64,000 nucleotides of DNA from NCBI GenBank assembly GCA_936432065.2, contig OW386285.2, forward strand, positions 171,845,984 to 171,909,983. The letters run 5' to 3'. Below the pieces are notes generated by a model that made no database searches, had not been told where the DNA came from, and worked only from the letters and a program-made list of their open reading frames with translations. This document shows, piece by piece, positions 32,200 to 43,509 of this stretch. Source of the stretch: Rutpela maculata. Taxonomy: Eukaryota; Arthropoda; Insecta; Coleoptera; Cerambycidae. Numbering within the stretch: the first letter of the stretch is position 1; each line of letters begins with the position of its first letter. The position numbers were made by a program, and so were the translations under genes.

Positions 32200-32455
32200 G
32201 AATATTCATATAATGTACATATGTACTTCATGCAGGCTACAAGCGTATATACATAGGTAGTTCATACGTATACATATATACGTCCCACGGATAAGTGTGG
32301 GACCTGTCAGAGCGGGACAAACGGATATACTATATACGTACATACGACGTACACAATGCTATTTATGTACGTCCCTATGATGTCCATTATCCGTGTGTGT
32401 ATATCATCGGTACATACATAGGATGTCCTTGTGCTATGTGGGTAATATAGTAATA
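32200..32455. repeat. gtacgtcc repeat, uninterrupted copy
   Basis: This is the counterpart of 23,880-24,032 plus 29,932-29,975, but continuous across the gypsy insertion point (the tatatcatcgg phrase near 32,400). It serves as an empty-site proxy for the gypsy insertion. No coding capacity. Confidence 0.8.
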
Positions 32456-33265
32456 GTAATGTTAACTTTATATAAACAATTTGTTATTGTTAGTTTTTTT
32501 TGTATATAAAGTAGGTTACATACATGTTAGATCACGGTTTACATGAATGACTTTTTAAAAACTTTTATTTTACTAAATGGAGCCAACGTTGGCTCTTGGA
32601 GAATGAATATAATAATAATTAGAAGTGTTTCATTCTAAGTGAGTTTAATAACTGATTCAACAAAGCGTGTTTAGTCATATTTATAACATACAGAACCTGA
32701 GTAAGCAAAATATAGAACAAAGGAATTGCAGTTCTGCAGTCTGCACAAGTTATGAGAAACAAAGGTGTAATATGATATCTTGAAGATAAGCAATTAATAA
32801 GAGAAGTCGTTATCATGTAACATGATATGCCTGTGAAGGTTTGTTACGACTAAGTCTTGGTAATAAGCATATAATTTTATATAACATACATACATTCTGT
32901 TTTTTATATGTGATTTTATTTCTTGTCTAATTTCTGTGGTGTGGTATTTTTTTTAAGTTTCAATACGGTTAATTTTTTCAATTATTTTATTTTACCCTTT
33001 TAAATACAGTAATCAATCATATTGCTGAAAATCCAAAAATTGCTGTAAACCTTATAACTAAAAAAACAAACCATCAAGAGTGTTCAGTAGGCGACTCTTA
33101 AAATGTTATAAAAAAACAAGCTAAAAACGTACTCTTCGCCAATTTACTGAGCTTTTTATATAATTGTTACACATTCTATAGGATACTCTTTGCAGTTTTC
33201 CTGCAAATAATGTTAGTTTTTGGATGTCCTAAATTTTGTAATACCGTCTTTGTTGGAAAAAAAAA
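32456..33265. other. AT-rich DNA with no recognisable gene
   Basis: Only short fortuitous frames. I see no repeat unit or inverted repeat that I can support here. Confidence 0.5.
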
Positions 33266-33269
33266 TGAA

Positions 33270-33352
33270 AAAATATATCCAACCTGTGTGGGATTCGAAC
33301 ACACGATCTTTGGATTGCAAGGCAAAACTTTAGCTACTGCACCACCACATTT
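33270..33352 (-). tRNA. tRNA-derived fragment (pseudo-tRNA or SINE head)
   Basis: On the minus strand there is a box A-like stretch (ggtgcagtagctaaag) followed about 30 nt later by a good box B (gtgttcgaatccc). The acceptor and anticodon stems do not pair well, so I read this as a tRNA-derived SINE head or a pseudogene rather than a working tRNA. The plus-strand open frame across it is a shadow. Confidence 0.4.
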
Positions 33353-33721
33353 CACAAGATTTCTATTTAAGTACAAGCGACAAAAATTAAGAGAATATAT
33401 TCTTTTAAAATTAAATAATTAATGACTTTTTTATTTACTGATCGATTTTCTTCAAAAACAATAGGGTTCTTCCTCTAGCTAACACTAACTTGCCTTCCAA
33501 ATTTCAATACAATCGGACTTTTCTTTCTTAAGTTATCGTGCATACAAGAAACGTGACGGACAGACGGACATTCTGAAAGTTGTTCAGAATTCGTTCACTA
33601 ACACAGTGATATGAATTTTTTTTCTCTACGAGCGACATTTACGATTTTAGAAATGTGCCGATCAAATACAATATACTCTTCGTTTTTGCGAAGAATATAA
33701 TAACGGACTGAAAAGATAAAG

Positions 33722-34352
33722 TCAGACGGGGTAAAAATGAGACAGACAGGTAGCGGGGCAAATAAAAGACAAGGTGATATCCAACCCAGATTGAAATAAA
33801 TTAAACTTAATTTTTCATTCAAGTTTGTTTCGTACATTCAGAACTGTTTTCTGTTATCCAATCAGGTCCTATGCCTACTGTTAATGCGGGACAAAATATT
33901 ATTCACTTTTAAAAAAATTTTGAACGCACCTTAATACTTTTTTGAGGATTTTAAAGTTTCTCTATTTGCATTGTCCGTATTTGGCAGACGTCAACTAGAA
34001 GTGTCATACTTCACATTTTGTGATCTAGTTTATTAATCTGCTAGTTTTAAATCATCAAAAATTTGTTTTTAACGAAAAAATTAAAAGCGGGGTGAAAAAG
34101 AGACTAAAGAGACCAAATGGGCAGACTGAAGCAGGCACATTTCAGCTTCCTAATTTAGGAGAAGCTAGCCCTTCTGCAAGCCCCTTCTTGTTTAGTAAAA
34201 AATCTGAATAAATTACATATAAAAGAAAAAAAAAAGAAACAGTTTTTCCTGTCATTTTTACATATGATACAAATCTTTCATTAAATATGACTCGATTCTA
34301 AGCAACCTAAAAATTGAAAGATGTCATTTTGTCTCATGTTTACCCCGCCTGA
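33722..34352. mobile_element. Non-autonomous element, about 630 bp
   Basis: The left end tcagacggggtaaaaatgag and the right end ctcatgtttaccccgcctga form an inverted repeat of about 23 bp with two or three mismatches. The interior has further ggggta/gcggggt words near both ends and no gene. Confidence 0.65.
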
Positions 34353-34579
34353 TCCTAATAATGTTATTTATATAAGAGACGGGCGGCAAAATGAAATTGT
34401 GCCCGGGGCGGCAAAATACCTGGAGCCAGCCCTGAACCCATCAAACTTAATGGTCCCCTTCCGGCAAGATGCAGTTATGTACTTTTCGAAGAAGTAACGA
34501 TTGACTACCAATGCTGGACGTACTATCACATAATGTTTAAATAAGGTTCGCCTACAGTGAAATGTTGTTGGTCACACAA

Positions 34580-35775
34580 ATGATGTTCATTGGCATTACA
34601 TCGGTCTATGCTTAAATAACTGAATCGTCCAGATTACTTTTGAAAGTCACACCTGCATTGCATCATGCACTACCTAGGAAGCTCCTATAGCAGTTTACCC
34701 CTGGAGCAGGGGACATGGTTGCTTAAACAACGTTTCGACAGAATTACATATGCCATCTTTAAGTTCTCACTGATATATCAGTGAGAACCTATACAGGCCG
34801 GGTCCGCCACTTAAAACTCGTAACTTCCTTATTTTTTGAGTAACGACCATGTTCGGCACATCAAATTGTAGGTATTTTTAAGGCCTTTAAATATGCAGTG
34901 ATTAAAAAAAATTTTTTTGAAAAAATTATTACGAAAAAAAATTAATTTCCTTGAATATTTTTTCCCTCACCTTGTACATGAACTGTGTCAATGTTTTCTT
35001 ATAAAGGTTTTAATTAGCTACAATTTACGGTAAAAAAAAAATTTAATAAAAATTTTGAAATTTCATATTATTTAGTACATTTTAATAAAGTTTATTTTTA
35101 AAAATATTTATTTCTTTTGTTTCTTGTTGCTGTTTTGTTACGTTGAGGATTGTTTGTGATATGTCTTTTACAAATAAAGCGTAAAATTATTATTTACAAT
35201 TTTTTCAGTTATTTAAAAAAAATCAGTTTGGAATCGGAAGGAGTATTTTTAATTTCTTTCTCTAAAACCAAAAAGAATTTAGAATATGACGTAATAACAT
35301 AAATTGAAGCTAATTAAAACCTTTATAAGAAAACATTAACAAGGTTCATGTACAGGGTGAGGGAAAAAAATATTCAAGGAAATTAATTTTTTTTTCGTAA
35401 CAATTTTTTCAAAAATTTTTTTATTAAATCACTCTGTATGCATATTTAAAGGCCTTAAAAATATCTACAATTTGATGTGCCGAACATGGTCGTAGCTTAA
35501 AAAATAAGGAACTTACGATGAGTCTGGGGAGTTTTAAGTGGCGGACCCTGTATATGCCATTTTTAGGTTCTCACTGATATATCAGTGAGAACCTAAAGAT
35601 GGCATATGTAATTCTGTCGAAACATTGCTTAAGCAACCATGTCCCCTGCTCCAGAGGTAAACTGCTATAGGAGCTTCCTAGGTAGTACATGGTGCAATAC
35701 AGGTCTGACTTTCAAAAGTAATCTGGACGATTCAGTTATTTAAGCATAGACCGATGTAATGGCAATGTACATCGA
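34580..35775. mobile_element. Large nested foldback, about 1.2 kb
   Basis: The outer arms (about 34,580-34,789 and 35,555-35,775) are complementary over roughly 200 bp, including agctcctatagcagttta and tctatgcttaaataactga with their inverses. Each arm ends inward with the self-palindrome tctcactgatatatcagtgaga. A second element (34,790-35,554) sits exactly between the arms, with ends tatacaggccgggtccgcc and ggcggaccctgtata and its own long complementary arms. A MITE therefore appears to sit at the centre of a larger palindrome. Confidence 0.85.
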
Positions 35776-36845
35776 TGATCCGTAGTAAGCAGCTACCAGC
35801 GAGAACCTAAAGATGACTGATGATTCTGTCGAAATGTTGTTCAAGCAACCATGGCTCCTCTAGGAGCCTATTAGACTCGAGAGACTAGATAAAGTTAGAA
35901 ATTAACTAATGTTTAAAATGAAATGCCTCGTATATTTTTAAATAATTCGGAATATTAAAATCGTAGCAAAAATAAGGTGTTCATTTTGACACACTGAAAA
36001 TTATATTTCTAAATTTAAAAAAACTGTCATAATTTTTCTATTGTTCGGATTATTATACTTTTTTTGTTCAGTATTTAAAACAATTTTTTTTGGAAATATC
36101 TGAAAACGTAGAGAATGTTCCATGCAAAAGAAATATTACATTTAAATTTTTTGTTTTCAACATTATAATCTGCAAACCAAATCTGCAATACTTGTGAAGC
36201 TAACCAATGCAACTAAAAATAACAAGTTAAGAGTATAATTTGCGGTCAGTGAAATGAAGAAACGAATTATTCGGCTTATTTTTGAAGATAGAAACTTCAA
36301 ATTTTGTACGTATGTATTAAAATATATATTCTAGTTCGTCACGTTTTTAATTTTTTGTTTTAATCAAAAACACGTGATCAACGAAAAAATTGACGTCGAA
36401 AAATTGGAATTTACAAAAAACGAAATCGTGACGCCCTAGATAGTCCTTAATTAATTACGTGGATAAAATATAACCTCTTAATTTTCAAACATAGATTCAA
36501 TAAATAGTTTTCAATTTTGCCGTCAATAGATGGCACTCGCCTCGGCATTCGCATAGCTTTACACGCTCTCAGACTTTAGGGAGGAACTTGTTGTCATGGA
36601 GACCAGACGCGAATGAATGCTTGCCAGGGAAGCATTTAGCAGTTCTGGTAATTTTAATCTTAAATTTATTTATAAATTGTTTTATCTTACAGGAATGACT
36701 TAATAGATGAAATTCTTGAAAATGTTAATACATAAATAAAAGGTGCCAAATAGAGAGGACCGTTTTATTATGAAAATTTGAATTCGGTTTTTAGTTATTA
36801 TTATAGTTATACAGTTTTTATTCGAAATTATTACCAAGCAAAATG
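35776..36845. other. AT-rich spacer, nothing recognised
   Basis: No gene or repeat that I can support. The first about 110 bp still echo the foldback arm (agaacctaaagatg, caagcaaccatgg), suggesting a partial duplication of its end. Confidence 0.45.
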
Positions 36846-36910
36846 TACAGGGTGTCCCAGTCAACGCGCTATGGTCGGTTTTCACGGTAGTTTCTGAGAT
36901 AAGTTTATGG
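36846..36910. repeat. acagggtgtccca-type transposon end
   Basis: The sequence starts tgtacagggtgtcccagt and continues for about 60 bp in a form that recurs inverted at 48,784-48,842 (tgtacagggtgtcctagt on that strand, with both including aacgcg, tatg and cggtagttt). The two could be the opposite ends of one element about 12 kb apart or of two separate copies; I found no convincing target duplication. Confidence 0.55.
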
Positions 36911-36967
36911 TTCAAAATCCAGTCTGACGTAGGTTTTCCGAGGAATCTCATACTGCTAAGATATTTA

Positions 36968-37745
36968 GGAATCCAAGATGGCGGACGAATCTCGTCATCT
37001 ATGGTCATATTCGACTGAAAATCGATATCTGGGGGTTTTCGGGAATGCGGTTTACGAATTTTTGATCAAAATTTAGGAATCCAAGATGGCGGACGAATTT
37101 CGTCATCTATGTACCTATTCGACTGAAAATCGATATCTGGGGGTTTTCGGGGATGCGGGTTATGAATTTTTGATCAAAATTTAGGACTCCAAGATGGCGG
37201 ACGAATTTCGCGATCTATAGTCCTATTCGACTGAAAATCGATATCTGGGGGTTTTCGGGGTTACGAATTTTTGGTCAAAATTTAAGACTTCAAGATGGCG
37301 GACGAATTTCGTCATCTATGGTCCTATTCGACTGAAAATCGATACCTCGGGGTTGTCGGGGATGCGGGTTACGAATTTTTGGTCAAAATTTAGGAATCCA
37401 AGATCGTGGACGAATTTCGTGATCTATGGTCCTATTTGGCTGAAAATTGATACCTCGGGGTTGTCGGGGATGCGGGTTACGAATTTTTGGTCAAAATTTA
37501 GGAAACCAAGATGGCGGATAAATTTCGTCATTTGTGGTCCTATTCGACTGAAAATCGATATCTGGAGGTTTTCGGGGATGCGGGTTACGAATTTTTGGTC
37601 AAAATTTAGGAATCCAAGATGGCGGACGAATTTCGTCATCTGTGGTCCTATTCGAATGAAAATCGATATCTGGGGATTTTCGGGGATGCGGGTTACGAAT
37701 TTTTGGTAAAAATTTAGGAATCCAAGACAGCGGGCGAATTATAAC
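36968..37745. repeat. 108-bp tandem array, seven to eight copies
   Basis: The landmark ccaagatggcggacgaattt recurs at about 36,973, 37,081, 37,189, 37,290, 37,398, 37,506, 37,614 and 37,721, that is a period of 108 bp with one 101-bp copy. Other unit words are gaaaatcgatatctggggg and gcgggttacgaatttttgg. Because 108 is divisible by three, frames stay open on both strands (37,353-37,709 and 37,424-37,639), giving apparent repeat proteins that I do not consider genes. Confidence 0.95.
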
Positions 37746-38340
37746 TATATTTTGACCCCCCTTTATTTATGTTATTATTGGAGATAAAAAAAAGTTTCGT
37801 ATAAGAGTTGTAGGGTTGTATACATATTTATTTAAATGCAATTAAAAAACAATTGCTTGCATATGTCACGTGATATGAAGGTTGCTTTTTAAATGAAAAC
37901 CCTGTATATTTTTTAATTATCCCTAATTTCAAACATATAAAGATTGATAGATCTAGTTGTAATATTTTTTGATATATCGGACATTAAATATGCTCCAAAC
38001 ATGCATATAGGTATTTTAGGGTTTCTGACGGAGTGCAGTCAGTGGCGGATTTAGGGCGGGGGGGCTATAGTGGCTATAGCGGCAAAATCCAAGGGCAATT
38101 TTTTTGAAAAACACCAAAGACATAAAAACAAAAAATTATTATTATTAATATGTTCTATCAGAACATGTTTAATTTATTTGAGAACGTGTTTTTTATATTA
38201 ACTAGACTGAAGTTCTACATCGTCCCATTCTGCAAGGAACTCGTAATTTGGAGAAGACAAAATCGCTCATCCATTTGAGGGCTCCTTATAGTTAGTGAAA
38301 AACGATGCTCAAAGTCACAATAATATTAATGTAAGTACAG
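37746..38340. other. Spacer with a hAT-like end; gypsy 5' LTR not found
   Basis: A cagtggcggatttagggcgg sequence at 38,041 looks like one terminus of a hAT-type element, without a visible partner. An LTR and primer-binding site should precede the errantivirus-like element that starts below, but I cannot find a copy of its 3' LTR here, so the 5' end seems lost. Confidence 0.45.
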
Positions 38341-38344
38341 TTTG

Positions 38345-38512
38345 ATGTCACTCGAAAAACTTTTTGAAAACTTAAGCTTATCACCTTTAACTGATTCAGA
38401 CGAAGAAGATAACAATTCTCTTTTGCCTTCTAGTTCCTCACATAAACCAGAAAATAACATTCAATATTCTAGTGAAATAAGTAATTTAGAAGTTAATTTA
38501 ACCTTAAAATGA
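38345..38512 (+). CDS. Short leader frame overlapping gag
   Basis: A 55-codon frame starts with an ATG at 38,345 and ends at TGA 38,510-38,512, overlapping the gag ATG as ATGA. It is rich in Ser, Asp, Glu and Asn. Its position immediately before gag suggests a leader peptide or the exon that supplies the start for a spliced env message; an inactive upstream frame is equally possible. Confidence 0.3.
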   Translation: MSLEKLFENLSLSPLTDSDEEDNNSLLPSSSSHKPENNIQYSSEISNLEVNLTLK

Positions 38513-39777
38513 CTCAGTTCAAACCAGAGTATTTAAAATGCGTTCCGCAATTTGACGGAAATCCGAACGAATTAAATAGATATTTAAGTATTTGTGATAG
38601 CATTATATCAGAATTTTACGACACAGCTCACCCTGATAGTTTTCATAACGTGTTTTTATTAAACTCGCTAATAGGCAAATTAACAGTTAACGCTAAATTA
38701 GTTGTTAATATACAGAGTGTTACTACTTGGCAAGAACTAAAAGACACTTTATATAGAAACTTTGCAGATCAACGCGACGAAGCTTGTCTAAATAGAGATT
38801 TAGTTTTGCTAAAACAGCTTCCAAGCGAAAAACCGCAACAATTTTACGACCGTTGCTTACAATTATTAAATTTAATATGTTCACATGTAGACATTCATGA
38901 AAAAGAAGCAGAAGCCAAAGTATTAAAACGAGCTGTCTATAACAATCTTACTCTAAAAACATTCTTGTCAGGGCTAAAAGAACCTCTAGGCACAACTATT
39001 CGTTGCATGCGCCCCAAAGACATGAAAGAGGCGATGTAATTTATTACTCAAGAAGATAATACGCACTATTATCAAAATTTGACTAACAAAAATTTCGTAC
39101 AACAGGCTCCTGTACAACCAAGACCAATATTCCCAACCATTCATCAACAAAATTCAATGCATAACTTTAATAGACCAGTAAATAATTTCAGCAGACCAAT
39201 GAACCACTTCCCCAGAAACCCTTTCAATGGCCAAATGCCCTCATTCAATTATCAAACTCAGAGTAATCAATTTCGTCAACAAAATAGTTTCCCATCTCAA
39301 CCGATTCAATTTCACCCTAGAGTGAACAATCCACAGCAGAGATTTTTCACAAATTCGCAAATATTCAGGAACCAAAACCAAAACGTTTTCAGGCCAATTC
39401 CATACAAAAATCTGCCTAACCCCACTCCTATGAGTATATCAACGAGGCAAACTTCGAATAATTTCCGACCTCAACCGGGACCATCGACCTCAAATCAATA
39501 TCGCCCCCCTCAAAGAAATTTCGCTTCCCATGAACTTCATAACACTGAAGTAAACGAAATTGAACCAACCTCTAGCGGTGTTTACGAGTACGACAACCAA
39601 AACCTTCCTGAAACTTACGGAGACGTAAACGAGGCATATTACCAAGATAATATTAATTTTCAGCAAGATAATATAAATTTTCAGCAAGATAATATAAATT
39701 TTCAGCAAGATAATATAAATCTTCAGCAAGAAAATGTAAATTTTCAGCAAGACCCACCGGTCGACGATCAAACGTAA
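38509..39777 (+). pseudogene. Errantivirus-like gag, one nonsense codon
   Basis: One frame runs from an ATG at 38,509 to 39,777 with a single TAA at 39,037-39,039, after 176 codons. Before the stop there is capsid-like text (QFDGNPNELNRYL, WQELKDTLYRNFADQRDE). After it the chain is rich in Asn, Gln, Phe and Pro, with five to six copies of the seven-residue unit DNINFQQ near the end (39,648-39,755). Gag would form the virus-like particle. Same-frame continuation on both sides shows a point lesion, not a separate gene. Confidence 0.85.
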
Positions 39778-42700
39778 ACCCTGAAACTATCTCAATCAAT
39801 GCCACCAATTCTAATGAATTACCCTATATTATACTACCTGAACATAACCTAAAATTTTTAATCGACTCGGGTTCAACGAAATCATTTATCGACCCTAATC
39901 TTGCTCATAAATTATACCCTAACTGTATTCAAAATGATCCATTTATAGTCTCTACCGTTCTTCAAAAATCCGCTCACAAAGAAAGTGCATTAATACCATC
40001 TTCAAAACTATTTAATTTACCACAACCAACAAGTTTAAAATTCTTTTTATTTAGATTTCATAATAGTTTTCACGGATTAATCGGATTGGATAATTTAAAA
40101 ATACTTCAGGCTAGCTTAAACTTCGACAAAGGATTATTGATAACGCCGTATACAAAAATTACCTTATCTTACTATAAAACAAAAAACGAATTAAATTTAA
40201 TATCAATCGCACCTCGCAGCGAACAAGTAATAAAAATAAAAACGTCTCTAGAAAATGGAGAAATAATAATTCCTTATCAAAAAATTCACAATTGTGAGAT
40301 ACCAGAATGTTTAGCCACCGCCAACAATGGCGAAGCTATTACTACAATATTAAATAATACGGTCAATCCCATCACTCTAGACTTTTCCGAACCTATAGTA
40401 GTTGAGAGATTCGAAAAAAAATCAATTCATGAAATAAACTTAAATAATTTTGATGAAACACCAAAATCATACTTAAGCCTATCTAACATTCGTACCGACC
40501 ATCTAAACCCGGAAGAAAAAAGTAAAATTGAAAATTTATGTAAAGAATATTCAGACATTTTCTATCAAGAAAACACTAAATTAACTTTTTCTAATCAAAT
40601 TAAACATAAAATTAATACGACGGACGAAGTACCGATATATACGAAAACATATCGTTACCCGTTCATCCACAAAAAGGAAGTAGAAAATCAAATGAAAAAA
40701 ATGTTAGATCAAAATATAATAAGGCCTAGCAATTCACCGTGGTCATCACCTATTTGGGTGGTGTCCAAAAAACCCGATGCTTCGGGAATACAGAAGTGGC
40801 GTGTAGTGGTGGACTACCGCAAACTAAATGAAAAGACGGTCGACGACAGATACCCACTTCCCAATATTACCGATTTATTGGACAAGTTAGGTAAATGTCA
40901 ATACTTTACCACCTTGGATTTGGCTAGTGGTTTTCATCAGATAGAGATGGACGAAAGCGACATAGCCAAAACAGCTTTTAACACAGAAAACGGGCATTAC
41001 GAGTATTTAAGAATGCCTTTTGGCCTAAAAAACGCGCCCGCGACGTTTCAGCGAATTATGGACAATATTCTTCGTGGTATACAAAACGAAAAATGCTTAG
41101 TTTACTTAGACGACATAATATTTTTTTCTACGTCACTTCAGGAACATATAGAAAGGTTAAGATCAGTTTTTGATAGACTTAGACAATCAAATTTCAAAAT
41201 TCAGTTACACAAGTCAGAATTTTTACGCGAGGAAGTGGCCTACCTAGGCCACATTGTTACACCGAACGGGGTTAAGCCAAACCCGGATAAAATAAAAGCT
41301 ATAAAAAATTACCCAGTCCCTAAGACAACTAAAGAAATTAAAGGCTTTTTGGGACTATTGGGTTATTATAGGAGATTTATAAATAATTTCGCCAAAATTA
41401 CCAAACCGATGACGAAATGCTTAAAGAAAAATGCAAAAATCACCCACGACGAAGAATTCTTATCTTGTTTTGAAGTTTGTAAAAATTTGTTGATTAACGA
41501 GCCTATCCTGCAATACCCCGATTTCACAAAACCGTTCAATTTAACCACTGATGCGAGCAATGTGGCCGTTGGCGCCATTTTGTCCCGGGGCCAAATTGGG
41601 AAAGACTTACCCGTCGCGTACGCGTCTCGAACTTTGAATGATTCCGAACAAAATTATAGCGTGATAGAAAGGGAACTTTTGGCTATCGTTTGGGCTACTA
41701 AATACTTCCGGCCATACCTTTTTGGACGGAAATTTAACATAATAACTGACCATAAACCCCTACAGTATTCTCGTTAAAAGAGCCAAATTCTAAATTAATA
41801 AGATGGCGTTTCAAGTTGGAAGAATTCGACTACAATATCATATATAAAAAGGGTAAATTAAATACGAACGCAGACGCGTTATCCCGCATAGAATTACACG
41901 CGAAAGAGACGAGTGATATATTTGAATTTATTGACAAGTTTAATGAGCAAATCGGCGCTAGCACTTCAGCTCAACCCTCGGAATCCCCAGAACCCGCGGA
42001 ACCTCCAGATCCCGAAATCGACAATATTTCCACTCGGGTACTACCAGATGAACACAGATTAGAGACTGATAACCCCGAGGACGATAACGATAATGATAAT
42101 ATTACTGTACACACAAATGCCGAGCACCATCCCATAGCAGAAATTCCCATCGTGGAAACACCCGTTAATTACGGACAAAATCAAATAATTATTAAATCGG
42201 TTCTACATTCCCCTGCCAGACCAAAACTGACGATATTATTCAATAAAAAACAACGCCTAGATTGTCAAATATCTCAAAATCAATTCGAGCAAGATATAAT
42301 CAACTTTTTCAAAAACTATGTAGTGCCAAAAACACCTTATCATTTATATTTTGAAGACCCTGATGTGTATGAACCATTTTGTGAAGTTATACGTAAAAAT
42401 TTTAAATGGCCGTACCTAAAATTAAAAAATTGTAAACTAAAATTAATCGATGTCAGTAATAAGGACGATGTTCAGGAAATAATAAAAAATTATCACGAAA
42501 GCAAAAGCAACCATCGTGGTATAAATGAAACCGAGCAACAAATCAGGAAGCGATATTATTGGCCCGAAATGAAAAATTCAATTCAAACATATATAAACGA
42601 CTGTGAAATTTGTCAACAAGGAAAATACGAAAGGCATCCCGTAAGAATGAAAATGAATATTACACCAACCCCGGTTCAACCTTTTGAAATTATTCATATA

Positions 42701-43327
42701 GGCGCTTTTACCTTAGAACAAACCAAATTTTTGACTATCATAGATACATTTTCGAAATATGCACAGGCATACAAATTAATGTCACTATGTTCTACCGAAA
42801 TCGTAAACAATTTAATAACATTTTTCTCCCATCATGGCGTTCCAAAACAAATTATCATTGATAACGGTTCAGAATTTAAAAATTCAGTTATTACCGAACT
42901 TCTTAACTTGCACAAAATAAAATTGCATTTTTGTTCACCCAATCACCCTCAATCTAATGGTCCCATAGAGAGATTACACTCAACATTAATAGAGCATGTA
43001 CGGTTACTAAATACTAGAGGATTTTTAAAAACTCCAGTACACATGAAAATGATTTATGCAATACTAGCGTATAACCACTCGATTCATTCGACAACAAAGT
43101 TAAAACCAATAGACATCATTAAAGGACACATAAATAATGAAAATCCATTCGATATGGACATTGAAAAGATACTCGTTAACGATTATATTAACGAACATAA
43201 AGAAAGGACTAAATTAATGTACTCAAAAATAAATGAAAACCTTATAGAAAATAAAGAAAAAACTATAGAGAAACTAAATCAAAATCGCGATGATCCAAAA
43301 TTATTTCAGTCTAAATCAACCACTTAA
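39774..43327 (+). pseudogene. Errantivirus-like pol, frameshifted, altered integrase triad
   Basis: Pol is in the -1 frame relative to gag, as expected for ribosomal frameshifting. The protease motif LIDSGS is at 39,858-39,875. Reverse transcriptase follows, with YLDD about 340 codons after 40,086, then RNase H (TTDASN). At about 41,770 a one-base deletion puts the rest in another frame (41,816-43,327). The integrase has an HHCC module (H227, H233, C263, C266 counted from 41,816) and D349 and E385 of the DDE core, but the position of the first Asp reads HIGAF, that is Gly296 instead of Asp. Both lesions would inactivate it. Confidence 0.9.
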
Positions 43328-43509
43328 AAAACCCACTTAAAAAACATAAAAGGCAAAAGATCGCGAATAAATTTCATAAACCAACGGTAATAAAAACAAT
43401 AGACAAAAATTCAAAAACCGTATCGACCGAAAACAAAATCCACATGGATAACTTAAAAAGACCACTAAAGAAAACTTACGATTTTAAATAACTAAACTGT
43501 CATATTTCA

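Noticed and set aside
33270..33352. A functional tRNA gene
   Set aside because: Box A and B are present but acceptor and anticodon stems do not pair; kept only as a tRNA-derived fragment.
37353..37709. Open frames of 118 and 71 codons with internal repeats
   Set aside because: They are read through the 108-bp tandem array whose unit length is divisible by three; both strands are open, as expected by chance.
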